A stretch of 32,486 bases of DNA from CAIJKW01 sp964443365 (GCA_964443365.1 CAYUCM010000003.1:1-32486); one strand, 5' to 3'; positions 6,176-12,457 are shown, counted from the first letter of the stretch. A program made the numbers and translations. The notes: generated by a model not told the origin, from the letters alone.

Positions 6176-6931
6176 ATGACAAACAAGGAATTACCCCACG
6201 AACAGCCTAGTTCTGTAGAGGAAGAAAAACATTTAACAGGCCGTGAAGGATTAACCCTACTTAAAGCATCAACTTCAACAATAGAGGGTATAAATCTTAT
6301 TGATTATCTTAAAACTCCTGAGGGTCAAGAAGCCATGAAGACAGAGAAAATAGTCTTGGCCGGACCACCAAGATCCGGAAAGTCCTGCCTTCGTCAAGGA
6401 TTAAAAAACGTAATAATGAAAGAAGGTAGTGGTTCTGTATACCCTTATATGTTTACAGCGTGTCCAGATGGAGAAGGTGCTTGGTTTCAAGAAACAATGA
6501 ACGCAGATCCAGTATTGGCAGCAAAATTAAAAGCTGATTACAAATCAAAATTTACGCCAGAATTTGCAATAATGAAAGGAGACGGTGTTAGAAAACTGTC
6601 CTTACCACTAAGCTTTATAGACATAGGCGGAGTCATTTCTCCGGAAAATGAAGTAATCTGCAAGCATGCAAATGGAGCAATACTAATTGCCGGTGAGACT
6701 GCTGTTAAAATGGGTGCTCCAGCTGAATGGAAAAAGTTTTTTACAGGACTAGGAATTCCTCTTGTGGCCGAGCTCTATTCCGACTATTTAGGTGAAGAAG
6801 ATTTTGTTGAAGGGGTTGGAGAAGATGGAGTTTTTAGAGGATCAGTTCATCATCTTGAGCGTGGAGAAGATTTAACAAATAGACAGACCATTCAAGAATT
6901 ATCAAGATTTATTCTAAATTTAGGAAAATAA
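6176..6931 (+). CDS. P-loop NTPase resembling the AAA part of Csx3-AAA proteins
   Basis: This 251-residue soluble protein has a Walker A GPPRSGKS (63-70), then TACPDGEGAWFQE (94-106), KFTPEF (125-130), LSFIDIGGVISPENEVI (145-161, with a Walker B-like Asp) and a late RGSVHHLERGE. From memory of the family, the C-terminal ATPase of cyanobacterial-type Csx3 fusions has the same series: GPP-SGKS, ACPDGEG-W, KF--EFV, VDVGG--SPENE and a late LERG. Here it stands alone without the Csx3 domain, but a Csx3-like gene lies 1.75 kb downstream. The first 55 residues are polar and look disordered. The nucleotide product is unknown. The gene has its own operator-bearing promoter. Confidence 0.6.
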   Translation: MTNKELPHEQPSSVEEEKHLTGREGLTLLKASTSTIEGINLIDYLKTPEGQEAMKTEKIVLAGPPRSGKSCLRQGLKNVIMKEGSGSVYPYMFTACPDGEGAWFQETMNADPVLAAKLKADYKSKFTPEFAIMKGDGVRKLSLPLSFIDIGGVISPENEVICKHANGAILIAGETAVKMGAPAEWKKFFTGLGIPLVAELYSDYLGEEDFVEGVGEDGVFRGSVHHLERGEDLTNRQTIQELSRFILNLGK

Positions 6932-6938
6932 TTTAAAT

Positions 6939-7517
6939 TTATTTTAATTCAGCAACGGAATCAATCACCCTTTTAACAAGAGGGTGATTTGGTAATCGTG
7001 TATTCAGAATTGAAGCGAATTCTTTATAGAACCAAATTTGTTCTTCCTTTGAAGAATTGAATATATCCCAAGCTTTCTCCCCCACAATCTTTATTCCTTC
7101 GATTGTAGTAAATAAATTGTGTAATTTATCTGCAGAAGAAACAAGTATTGCCGCTTCGCTAGCTTCAGACAAATGTTTTAAATATTCAATCTTTCTGTTT
7201 TTCCATGTATCTTTCTCGTTAATAATATCTGAATATTTATTTTTATCTTCGGACACACCTTGTATTATCGTGAGAACTCTTTTACCGAAATCATTTTCTA
7301 TATCCATTTTACTATACTCTTTAGTATCAGTATCTTCTAACAAATCGTGGAGAATCCCAGCAATAATTATATCTTCATCATTGGTATATTCAGACAAAAT
7401 AATCATTACAGAAAAAGGATGACTAATATATGGTATATCACTTCCCTTCCTTTTTTGATTTCTGTGAGCGTAAGTTGCCACCTTAATCGCCTTTTCAATT
7501 TTACTTGTATATTGCAT
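6939..7517 (-). CDS. HD-domain (p)ppGpp hydrolase-like protein
   Basis: I start this at the ATG at 7517, giving 192 residues. A longer frame to 7589 adds a hydrophobic leader lying inside the upstream gene and is unlikely. Motifs follow the Mn-dependent SpoT/MESH1 hydrolase domain: ATYAHRNQKRKGSDIPYISHP, AGILHDLLEDTDT (the HD pair) and SSADKLHNL. It would remove alarmone pyrophosphate or a related nucleotide. It has no synthetase, TGS or ACT domain. The ATG begins 1 nt after the stop of the TrmB gene, implying one mRNA and coupled translation. The stop lies in the loop of a TTAAA/TTTAA hairpin. Confidence 0.8.
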   Translation of the reverse strand: MQYTSKIEKAIKVATYAHRNQKRKGSDIPYISHPFSVMIILSEYTNDEDIIIAGILHDLLEDTDTKEYSKMDIENDFGKRVLTIIQGVSEDKNKYSDIINEKDTWKNRKIEYLKHLSEASEAAILVSSADKLHNLFTTIEGIKIVGEKAWDIFNSSKEEQIWFYKEFASILNTRLPNHPLVKRVIDSVAELK

Positions 7518-7518
7518 A

Positions 7519-8283
7519 TTATTTATTATTAGAATATTTATTCCACAAAGAATCAAAAAGCATGCTACAAGTATTTGCAATACCTTCATCTTCTATAATA
7601 GTAGTAATCATGCAACTACCGAATGAAGTAAATGCCACCTTTTTACCATACACAACAAGCTGAGCTGTGTTTAACAATTCATCCCTTGATACACGCCTTC
7701 TTTCTATCAGATTTTGATTATCCCACTCTGTAGAGATTGTTGAGGGTGTATTTTTGATTGGTACGATAAGTTTAGTTTTAATACCCTGCTGAGCTCTATC
7801 TTCCAATAATTTTTTAGCCTGCCTATCTGTTTCCTCTGTATTATTATCAAAAGGAGAACGAATTAATTTTATATCAGTTTTAGTGTGAATTATGTCCTTA
7901 TTTAAAACAACAACCCCCTCCACCCCCTCATAGAATCTAACCGACGGCTTACCGCACACCATATTAAAACGAGAACCTAAGGTACTAACAGTCTCATGAA
8001 ACGCCCTGTCTGCAAGCTTGAGATCTTCCTCCTTCTTCTTTAAAATAGAGTGTAAATTAGAAGGGTGCAGGGCTGAAAAAGTACTTACAGACCTTGGGTT
8101 TGTTGTCTCAACAACAAGATGTAAATCGGCTAATTGCTTTAAGATTCTGTATACCAGACTTCTGTTAATCTTTGTTTCTAGGGCAATTTTTCTAGCCTGA
8201 AGACTACCTAAAGACACCAGACAGTTATAGACCTTGGCCTGCTCCTCAGTCAAACCTATTTCTTCCAATAATTTTATACTCAT
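7519..8283 (-). CDS. TrmB-family transcriptional regulator
   Basis: This 254-residue protein has an N-terminal TrmB winged helix (residues 1-70: LLEEIGLTEEQAKVYNCLVS, ARKIALETKINRSLVYRILKQLADLHLV), a coiled-coil-like helix (about 75-110) and a C-terminal effector domain (about 115-254) resembling the sensor part of TrmB proteins. It is first in a two-gene unit with the alarmone-hydrolase-like gene, with which it is translationally coupled, so it probably controls that gene. Whether it also controls the neighbouring ATPase or Csx3-like gene cannot be seen. Its stop is followed at once by the next ATG. Confidence 0.85.
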   Translation of the reverse strand: MSIKLLEEIGLTEEQAKVYNCLVSLGSLQARKIALETKINRSLVYRILKQLADLHLVVETTNPRSVSTFSALHPSNLHSILKKKEEDLKLADRAFHETVSTLGSRFNMVCGKPSVRFYEGVEGVVVLNKDIIHTKTDIKLIRSPFDNNTEETDRQAKKLLEDRAQQGIKTKLIVPIKNTPSTISTEWDNQNLIERRRVSRDELLNTAQLVVYGKKVAFTSFGSCMITTIIEDEGIANTCSMLFDSLWNKYSNNK

Positions 8284-8318
8284 TTTGTGTTTATTTAAAA
8301 TAACAATAATACCTATAT

Positions 8319-8345
8319 ATTATAGGCTTAATTACAAATTGTCAA
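8319..8345 (-). promoter_or_regulatory. Promoter of the TrmB/HD operon
   Basis: On the minus strand, consensus TTGACA (8345-8340) and TATAAT (8324-8319) are separated by 15 bp, the same short spacing as at 322-348. The leader would be about 30 nt. Confidence 0.65.
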
Positions 8346-8395
8346 ATATATAGTAAAAGTATCTTTATTTTATAACGATTATGCATATTCTAGGC

Positions 8396-8423
8396 TTGAC
8401 AAATTATATATATATGATATCCT
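8396..8423 (+). promoter_or_regulatory. Promoter of the Csx3-like gene
   Basis: TTGACA (8396-8401), a 16-bp AT spacer and TATCCT (8418-8423, four of six). It lies back to back with the TrmB promoter, about 50 bp away, and would produce a 250-nt leader before the Csx3-like ATG. Confidence 0.55.
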
Positions 8424-8508
8424 ATTATCAGATAAATAGTTCATTGAATATAACAGATAGCAAACGGAAATGTTTATATGGGAGGCATGGGATGGTCACA
8501 AAACAAAA

Positions 8509-8639
8509 CTTGCAGTGTATCCTGAAAGCAAAACTAATTGTTTTTAGAATACACTGCAAGAGACTTGTTCTAATTTTGACAAGGACTGCCGAAATGGAGT
8601 CCTGAGCAACACACAAAGTTGTTGTTCTAGAAATTAGAA
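8509..8639 (+). promoter_or_regulatory. Folded 5' leader of the Csx3-like gene with competing stems
   Basis: A perfect 12-bp stem CTTGCAGTGTAT (8509-8520) with ATACACTGCAAG (8549-8560) is followed by TTCTAATTT (8568-8576) with AAATTAGAA (8631-8639). The second stem encloses GGACT/AGTCC (8583-8587, 8598-8602) and CAAC/GTTG (8607-8610, 8618-8621). CTTGT (8564-8568) can instead pair with ACAAG (8579-8583), excluding the outer stem. Two exclusive folds in a leader resemble a riboswitch or thermosensor; no known class is recognised. Confidence 0.55.
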
Positions 8640-8679
8640 TGGAGTTTCCTCTGTTAGTGCCCCAACCCCAACCAACCAT

Positions 8680-9015
8680 ATGAAGACCTACTTCATCAGC
8701 CCCAGCACCGTCACCGTCGGCAAAATCACCGCCACCCTGCTCACCTGCGGTTTCGCCACCAATAGCGAAACCAATGATCACCACGTCCAAAGCGTGGTGG
8801 AGCGTCTCGAGGAGCTCGCGCTCCCCGGTGGTGACCTCCTGTTGGTGACCGGACCGGCATCCTTGCCGGTTGCTATGGCGATCGCCCACGGCGTTGCACA
8901 CCGCTACGCAGCGGTTGCGTGTTTCTGCCCGCCGGAGAAGCGGTATGTCGTGGCAATTGCCCACGGCCCCGCCTTCACCCCGGGCGACGTCATCAACGCC
9001 GAGGATGTTGCCTAG
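8680..9015 (+). CDS. csx3: Csx3-like (Crn3-type ring nuclease family) protein
   Basis: This 111-residue protein carries the core Csx3 pattern: GGDLLLVTGPASLPVAMAIAH (a central strand and helix, about 50-70), RYAAVACF, then YVVAIAH (89-95) and FTPGDVI. GPASLPVAM-AH and YVV-I-H are typical of cyanobacterial-type Csx3. Csx3 degrades the cyclic oligoadenylate messengers of type III CRISPR systems in studied cases. The family's Asp-Pro-Arg/Lys motif is here C83-P84-P85, so the acidic catalytic or metal residue is missing while the two histidines (H70, H95) remain; it may bind rather than cut. No CRISPR array or other cas gene is visible. Its codons are GC-rich compared with neighbours. The stop sits in a CCTA-GAAA-TAGG hairpin. 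Confidence 0.72.
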   Translation: MKTYFISPSTVTVGKITATLLTCGFATNSETNDHHVQSVVERLEELALPGGDLLLVTGPASLPVAMAIAHGVAHRYAAVACFCPPEKRYVVAIAHGPAFTPGDVINAEDVA

Positions 9016-9128
9016 AAATAGGTACTGGATCAAGGCGTGTCTCCGCTTGCTTCTGCAAATAAAGATGGGAATATGACAAAAGTGAGTAAAACCCTCATGT
9101 CAAAGCCGCCCGCATTAGCAAAAAGGCT

Positions 9129-9203
9129 AGCCGAAAGGCACTGAAGACATTCACACTGGATGTCCGGCTGAGAAATCAGCCAAGGGGTGTTGCAAAACAC
9201 CCC
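9129..9203 (+). other. 3' UTR hairpins preceding the hammerhead
   Basis: AGCCG (9129-9133) with CGGCT (9165-9169) encloses GACAT/ATGTC (9146-9150, 9160-9164). The same CGGCT strand can instead form GGCTGA-GAAA-TCAGCC (9166-9181), with a GNRA loop. A perfect GGGGTGTT-GCAA-AACACCCC hairpin (9184-9203), also with a GNRA loop, abuts the hammerhead. Two GNRA loops next to a ribozyme could make tertiary contacts or protect the 3' end after cleavage. Confidence 0.6.
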
Positions 9204-9253
9204 CTGCTCTCAGGATGTAATCCTGACTGATGAGTCCAAAAGGACGAAAGCAG
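9204..9253 (+). ncRNA. Type III hammerhead ribozyme
   Basis: All elements of a minimal hammerhead are present in order. Stem III is CTGC (9204-9207) with GCAG (9250-9253), plus the U9208-A9249 pair. The cleavage nucleotide is C9209 (NUH triplet GUC-type, here GCTC). Stem I is TCAGGA-TGTAA-TCCTGA (9210-9226). The core CTGATGA is at 9227-9233. Stem II is GTCC-AAAA-GGAC (9234-9245), and GAA follows at 9246-9248. Stems I and II are closed and stem III is open, which defines type III. Cleavage after 9209 would give the Csx3-like mRNA a fixed 3' end just after the GGGG/CCCC hairpin. Every core base matches the consensus. Confidence 0.9.
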
Positions 9254-9270
9254 AAGATCATTACAGTTTT

Positions 9271-9332
9271 TTTGGCCATAATTTTTACTATATAAGTATA
9301 TAAGTTTGTATGTGGTAAAAATTATGGCCAAA
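9271..9332 (+). promoter_or_regulatory. Long hairpin covering the start codon of the 49-residue gene
   Basis: TTTGGCCATAATTTTTAC (9271-9288) is a perfect 18-bp inverted repeat of 9315-9332, and a T-run opposite AAAGAAA can extend it through a G-U pair. The ATG at 9324 lies in the 3' arm, so in a transcript starting upstream the start codon would be fully sequestered. Alternatively the stem is a terminator for the Csx3-like unit, or the 26-bp AT centre holds a promoter whose transcript escapes the stem. Confidence 0.6.
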
Positions 9333-9473
9333 GAAAAAATAACCGAAGGTGGAAATGGTGGCAAGAGGGGCCACTCCAACATGAACCATTGGGGCTACAC
9401 GGCGGAAGTCAAAAAACGCGCCAAAAAAGCCCGTCGGCACCAGGACAAAATCCGGGTGAAAGAACAGAATTGA
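9324..9473 (+). CDS. Small basic protein of 49 residues
   Basis: The frame starts MAKEKITEGGNGGKRGHSN, continues MNHWGYTAEVKKRAKKA and ends RRHQDKIRVKEQN, stopping at TGA (9471-9473). It has a glycine-rich start, an aromatic HWGY turn and a lysine/arginine-rich helix, so it may bind nucleic acid. I do not recognise the family. Its codons are GC-rich like the neighbouring small genes, and a sense stretch with so many charged residues in one frame argues for coding. The start codon is buried in an 18-bp hairpin, suggesting regulated translation. Confidence 0.5.
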   Translation: MAKEKITEGGNGGKRGHSNMNHWGYTAEVKKRAKKARRHQDKIRVKEQN

Positions 9474-9527
9474 AAAAATAAAAACCAAAGGGTTCCATGA
9501 AACCAGAATCATGGTTGGGCTGAAAAA

Positions 9528-9676
9528 GCTTAGTAAAAGGCCTTATGGCACGAACCGAGCAACTGCGTAGTGTTGCTCATCTCATTCAGCTTTTCACAAA
9601 CGTGTGGTAAGTTGATAGGAAAAAGATTTCCGAAGCGCGATACCGGCGTCACAATCTGGTATTAAAGAAACTAAGC
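9528..9676 (+). promoter_or_regulatory. Multi-branched 5' leader of the 9680 gene
   Basis: GCTTAGT (9528-9534) pairs with ACTAAGC (9670-9676), closing the domain 3 nt before the ATG. Inside are GAGCAAC/GTTGCTC (9557-9563, 9572-9578), GGAAA-AAGA-TTTCC (9618-9631) and ATACC/GGTAT (9640-9644, 9658-9662). The closing stem next to the start codon suggests control of ribosome access. No known riboswitch class is recognised. Confidence 0.55.
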
Positions 9677-9679
9677 ACC

Positions 9680-10042
9680 ATGAAAATCAAGCCTGCCGCT
9701 TTTGTCCAGATCCAAGGAACCAACACAAGCCTCTACCTCGGCGTCAAACCCAAGGGAGCCTTCGTTACCGCGGCCGCCGCCCGACATGTGCCGGTTCAAA
9801 TCTCTCCCTCCATCTGTCGAGGAGACGAGGTTGTTTCCACCCTGGCGCCAGTTGATGTTAATCTCAGCTGGAAGAATGGTGAGGAGGTGAAAATCGAACT
9901 GTCAGATCTGTTCGGGTACCCACCCGATGAGATGGCGGCCTTCATTTTGGCCTCGTCGGTGACTGAGGTTACCGTCCTCCCCAAAGGCGGATTAAGGGTC
10001 AAAAGCCCCCTTCTTCCCAACGGGGAGATTACCTTCTCGTAG
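9680..10042 (+). CDS. Hypothetical protein, GC-rich structured-leader gene
   Basis: This 120-residue protein has no family I recognise. It begins MKIKPAAFVQIQG and reads as alternating strands (TSLYLGV, AFVTAA, VDVNLSW, EEVKIELSDLFG), with a helix DEMAAFILAS in the middle and a closing beta segment. There is no signal peptide or membrane helix. GC content is well above that of the surrounding AT-rich genes. A multi-branched leader closes 3 nt before the ATG, and the TAG stop occupies the loop of a perfect 8-bp hairpin (10031-10038 with 10043-10050). Confidence 0.6.
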   Translation: MKIKPAAFVQIQGTNTSLYLGVKPKGAFVTAAAARHVPVQISPSICRGDEVVSTLAPVDVNLSWKNGEEVKIELSDLFGYPPDEMAAFILASSVTEVTVLPKGGLRVKSPLLPNGEITFS

Positions 10043-10153
10043 GAGAAGGTGTCGGATATTCCAGCTATGGTGGCTGGCGTGGTTTAACAACCAAAATGCC
10101 TAATGCGATAAATTAGGCTATCCATTCAACTTGCAACAAATAGTAGTTGGTTG
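10031..10153 (+). terminator. 3' hairpin cluster of the 9680 gene
   Basis: Four stems follow one another: ACCTTCTC/GAGAAGGT around the stop (10031-10050), CCAGC/GCTGG (10061-10065, 10073-10077), GCCTAAT/ATTAGGC (10098-10104, 10112-10118), and an outer CAACCAA/TTGGTTG (10088-10094, 10147-10153) around the third. There is no clear T-run, so this is a structured 3' end rather than a textbook terminator. Confidence 0.5.
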
Positions 10154-10174
10154 ATAGATAAAAATTATGAATTG

Positions 10175-10435
10175 CTATTTAAACGAAATTGTTACAAAAC
10201 CATACTTTTCTATTTCTTCTTCTGTCCACGTTCTTGGTCTATCAAATTTAACAGAAAATACCACTGTTTTTTCCACTTCTCTACCGGTAAAAGTTTTTGA
10301 CTCACCGTCCCACTCTTTAAAGACAATTATATCTCCCTCATTACATTCAAAATCTGCAATTCTTAAATCTGTATTCATCGCACCACTTACAACATTTTCA
10401 AAGAATTCTTTTTTTAATTTTTTTTCAATTTTCAT
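10175..10435 (-). CDS. ASCH/DUF3850-like small protein
   Basis: This encodes 86 residues. KLKKEFFENVVSGAMNTDLRIADFECNEGDIIVFKEWD, followed by TGREVEKTVVFSVKF, fits the ASCH-type beta-barrel (a helix ending in sG, an R-x-xD, a GD turn with a conserved acidic residue, then tGR--V). ASCH proteins are thought to bind RNA or modified nucleotides, and some have nuclease or amidohydrolase activity. It is AT-rich like the chromosome backbone and unlike the GC-rich plus-strand genes on either side. Confidence 0.55.
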   Translation of the reverse strand: MKIEKKLKKEFFENVVSGAMNTDLRIADFECNEGDIIVFKEWDGESKTFTGREVEKTVVFSVKFDRPRTWTEEEIEKYGFVTISFK

Positions 10436-10499
10436 ATTTAAATTTAATTATGTTTTGTAAAACTACTACAATTATATCAGGAAAGTTATACTATAAGAA

Positions 10500-10538
10500 G
10501 GGCGAGTGCCCAGATTAATTTGAATTTTTCAATTAATC
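10500..10538 (+). promoter_or_regulatory. Leader hairpins before the radical SAM pair
   Basis: GGGC-GAGT-GCCC (10500-10511) is followed directly by GATTAATT (10513-10520) with AATTAATC (10531-10538). Both are perfect stems and lie 58 nt before the ATG at 10596. A TATACT (about 10488-10493) just upstream could be the -10. Confidence 0.45.
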
Positions 10539-10595
10539 AAAAGTTCTTTACAACAAACAATTTCAAAACATCCAAACCGAGAAAGAAATACCCAA

Positions 10596-11720
10596 ATGAA
10601 GATTCAAGAATCGCTTAGTAGAATGCCGGTCGCAATCAATTGCTACTACGGCGATCCAACCATTCAATGGAAGGACACCATCGCAAAAGTTGCCACCCTA
10701 GCACGACACAATCACATCGGACCAGTTGTCATTATAACCAAGGGTGTCATTGGAAAGAATAGAGCAAAAGAATTGGCAAGCTTCGGCTTACTAAACCTCA
10801 TTGTCATGGTTTCCGTTTCCGAACTTCCCAAGGAATTTGAAAACACCGGCCACACCCACAGATACACAGCAATTAAGAACTGCCTTGAAGCCGGAATCAA
10901 ATGCTTTGCAGCGGTTAGACCCTTAACCCCACCCCACAACACCTCGCCAGAAATTATCACCAGAATCATGCACAATCTACGTGAAGCCGGGTGTAAAATC
11001 GCTTGCGTGAGCGGCTTCCGGGGAGATGAATCATTGGTTGAGGCGATGCGTCCAGACCAAAAGATTAACTGGGTCTTGAGGGTAAAACAGATGACGGGAT
11101 TTGACCAAGTGTTAAGTATCGCCAAAGAAAACCAAATCAAGATTTTTACCAGGGTCTCATGTGCAGTTGCGGCATTAACTGGCGCTAAAAATGTAATTAA
11201 TCCATACTGGGGATCACCTCAGCTGGTTCGTTGCAATACAATCGCCTGCCCCATTGCAGAAACCTGTGGACCCGTCACACCCGACGAAGATCTTCTGTCG
11301 TGGTTGCGCGGAGTGGGCTATGAATTAGAGTGGCAACCATCACCCAAGAATACGTGCACTTTCAGCTCCGACACCAGGCTTAATTGCCAAAGTTGCTGTA
11401 CTACGTGTTTTGTCCAAAAACAGCCAAGAATTTTGGTACACAATGCCGAAACCTTGGGCGATCTCACTTTCTGTCGTTTCATTTTAGGTGGAACACTTTG
11501 TGTCAAACCTGGGATGGTAGATGGTGGAGCTAAGGACGTCGCCTCTGTTAAAATCCTAAACAACAAACTCAAGACCAACATACACTGCATCAATTCATGG
11601 TGGGTCTGGGCTCGTCAACTTAAACACTGCCTTGGTTGCAAATACTGCGTCAGCAGCTTGTATCCTAACAGTAATCTAGTTGGATGCGCCCCGGAATTCA
11701 TCTTGAATATCCTGAAATAG
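10596..11720 (+). CDS. SPL-like TIM-barrel protein, Cys-rich, lacking the N-terminal CxxxCxxC
   Basis: This encodes 374 residues. The order GDPTIQW, VVIITKGVIG, LIVMVSVSELP, HTHRYTAIKNCLEAGIKCFAAVRPL and NLREAGCKIACVSGF follows the barrel of SPL-like radical SAM proteins (the DP, TKs, S and aGi----PiiP landmarks). No CxxxCxxC precedes them, although C16 and many later cysteines exist (C213/C218/C224, C264/C267/C268/C271 and C345-x2-C348-x2-C351). It may hold Fe-S or zinc at its C-terminal half, or work as a partner of the next gene, which has the canonical motif. GC content exceeds the backbone. Its stop overlaps the next frame. Function is unknown. Confidence 0.6.
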   Translation: MKIQESLSRMPVAINCYYGDPTIQWKDTIAKVATLARHNHIGPVVIITKGVIGKNRAKELASFGLLNLIVMVSVSELPKEFENTGHTHRYTAIKNCLEAGIKCFAAVRPLTPPHNTSPEIITRIMHNLREAGCKIACVSGFRGDESLVEAMRPDQKINWVLRVKQMTGFDQVLSIAKENQIKIFTRVSCAVAALTGAKNVINPYWGSPQLVRCNTIACPIAETCGPVTPDEDLLSWLRGVGYELEWQPSPKNTCTFSSDTRLNCQSCCTTCFVQKQPRILVHNAETLGDLTFCRFILGGTLCVKPGMVDGGAKDVASVKILNNKLKTNIHCINSWWVWARQLKHCLGCKYCVSSLYPNSNLVGCAPEFILNILK

Positions 11721-12457
11721 GAATTACAAAACAGACCACTAAAATGCAACGCAAATTTGAAGCTGGAAAACCAGCCTGCCCAATAGCGTGCAAATATTGC
11801 TTCATCACGGAACATGATGCACGTCGGGAGCTCTGGAATACAAATCCCATCGCGGGAATCAACAGAGCTTCGACTTTTATCAATGTATCACCATGGATCA
11901 CTGATTCTAAACAAGAGCAGGAACGATTCTTCCGTTTTCCGTTTGAAATTCTCAAGGGTGACTTTGTGGGTTTTACAGCGGTTACAGATCCGTTCTGGCC
12001 TAAGTTGGATAAGTTTCTTTGGCACTTCATTGAAACAGTGTCGCCTATTGCAAAATTAGTGACATGCGTAACAAAGTGGCCAATCAAACGTGAGGTGATG
12101 CAAAAACTTGCACGAGTAGAAAACTTCCGGTTGGTTGTGGGTATCACCGGCAATCATCCGCCAATCGAAAAAATCAGTGTGCGACAGCATCTTGATACGC
12201 TAAGATTAGCAAAAGAAGAGGGGGTGCCAACACTCCCCATCTCCCATCCATATATATCTGGAACTTCTGATTTGTCATTTTTGCCCGCGCTTAAAAAACT
12301 TGGNNNNNNNNNNNNNNNNNNNNNNNNNNNNNNNNNNNNNNNNNNNNNNNNNNNNNNNNNNNNNNNNNNNNNNNNNNNNNNNNNNNNNNNNNNNNNNNNN
12401 NNNGCTGGAAAAGGTTCAATCCCTATTCCAGCACCCTTCTTAGAATTTTATAAATAG
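11684..12457 (+). CDS. SPL-like radical SAM protein (interrupted by an assembly gap)
   Basis: A canonical CPIACKYC (CxxxCxxC) lies about 30 residues in, then FVGFTAVTDPFWPKLDKFLW, KLVTCVTKWPIK and FRLVVGITG, matching the SPL-like barrel. It should bind a 4Fe-4S cluster and S-adenosylmethionine; the substrate is unknown. A run of 100 N (12304-12403) removes an unknown length, and the frame resumes with KGSIPIPAPFLEFYK; continuity across the gap is assumed. The start may be the ATG at 11684 (37-nt overlap with the previous gene) or at 11744. The stop is in the loop of an 11-bp hairpin (12437-12447 with 12458-12468). Confidence 0.75.
   Translation: MRPGIHLEYPEIGITKQTTKMQRKFEAGKPACPIACKYCFITEHDARRELWNTNPIAGINRASTFINVSPWITDSKQEQERFFRFPFEILKGDFVGFTAVTDPFWPKLDKFLWHFIETVSPIAKLVTCVTKWPIKREVMQKLARVENFRLVVGITGNHPPIEKISVRQHLDTLRLAKEEGVPTLPISHPYISGTSDLSFLPALKKLXXXXXXXXXXXXXXXXXXXXXXXXXXXXXXXXXXAGKGSIPIPAPFLEFYK
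12304..12403. other. Assembly gap (100 N)
   Basis: Exactly 100 N, the usual placeholder for a gap of unknown size. It falls inside the second radical SAM gene, so the true length and C-terminal half of that protein are not known. Confidence 0.98.

Noticed and set aside
7518..7589. N-terminal hydrophobic extension of the HD protein
   Set aside because: It lies inside the end of the TrmB gene in another frame; the ATG at 7517, one base after that stop, gives a normal HD-domain start.
8381..8605. 74-residue frame before the Csx3-like gene
   Set aside because: It spans the promoter and the folded leader, has no coding-like composition, and overlaps a 12-bp stem.
8428..9033. 201-residue minus-strand frame opposite the Csx3-like gene
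   Set aside because: It is a mirror of the GC-rich Csx3-like gene; the plus frame has clear family motifs, and this one is Gly/Arg-rich noise.
10031..10153. Second self-cleaving ribozyme after the 120-residue gene
   Set aside because: The hairpins do not contain the hammerhead CTGATGA/GAA core, nor a recognisable twister, pistol or HDV-like core.
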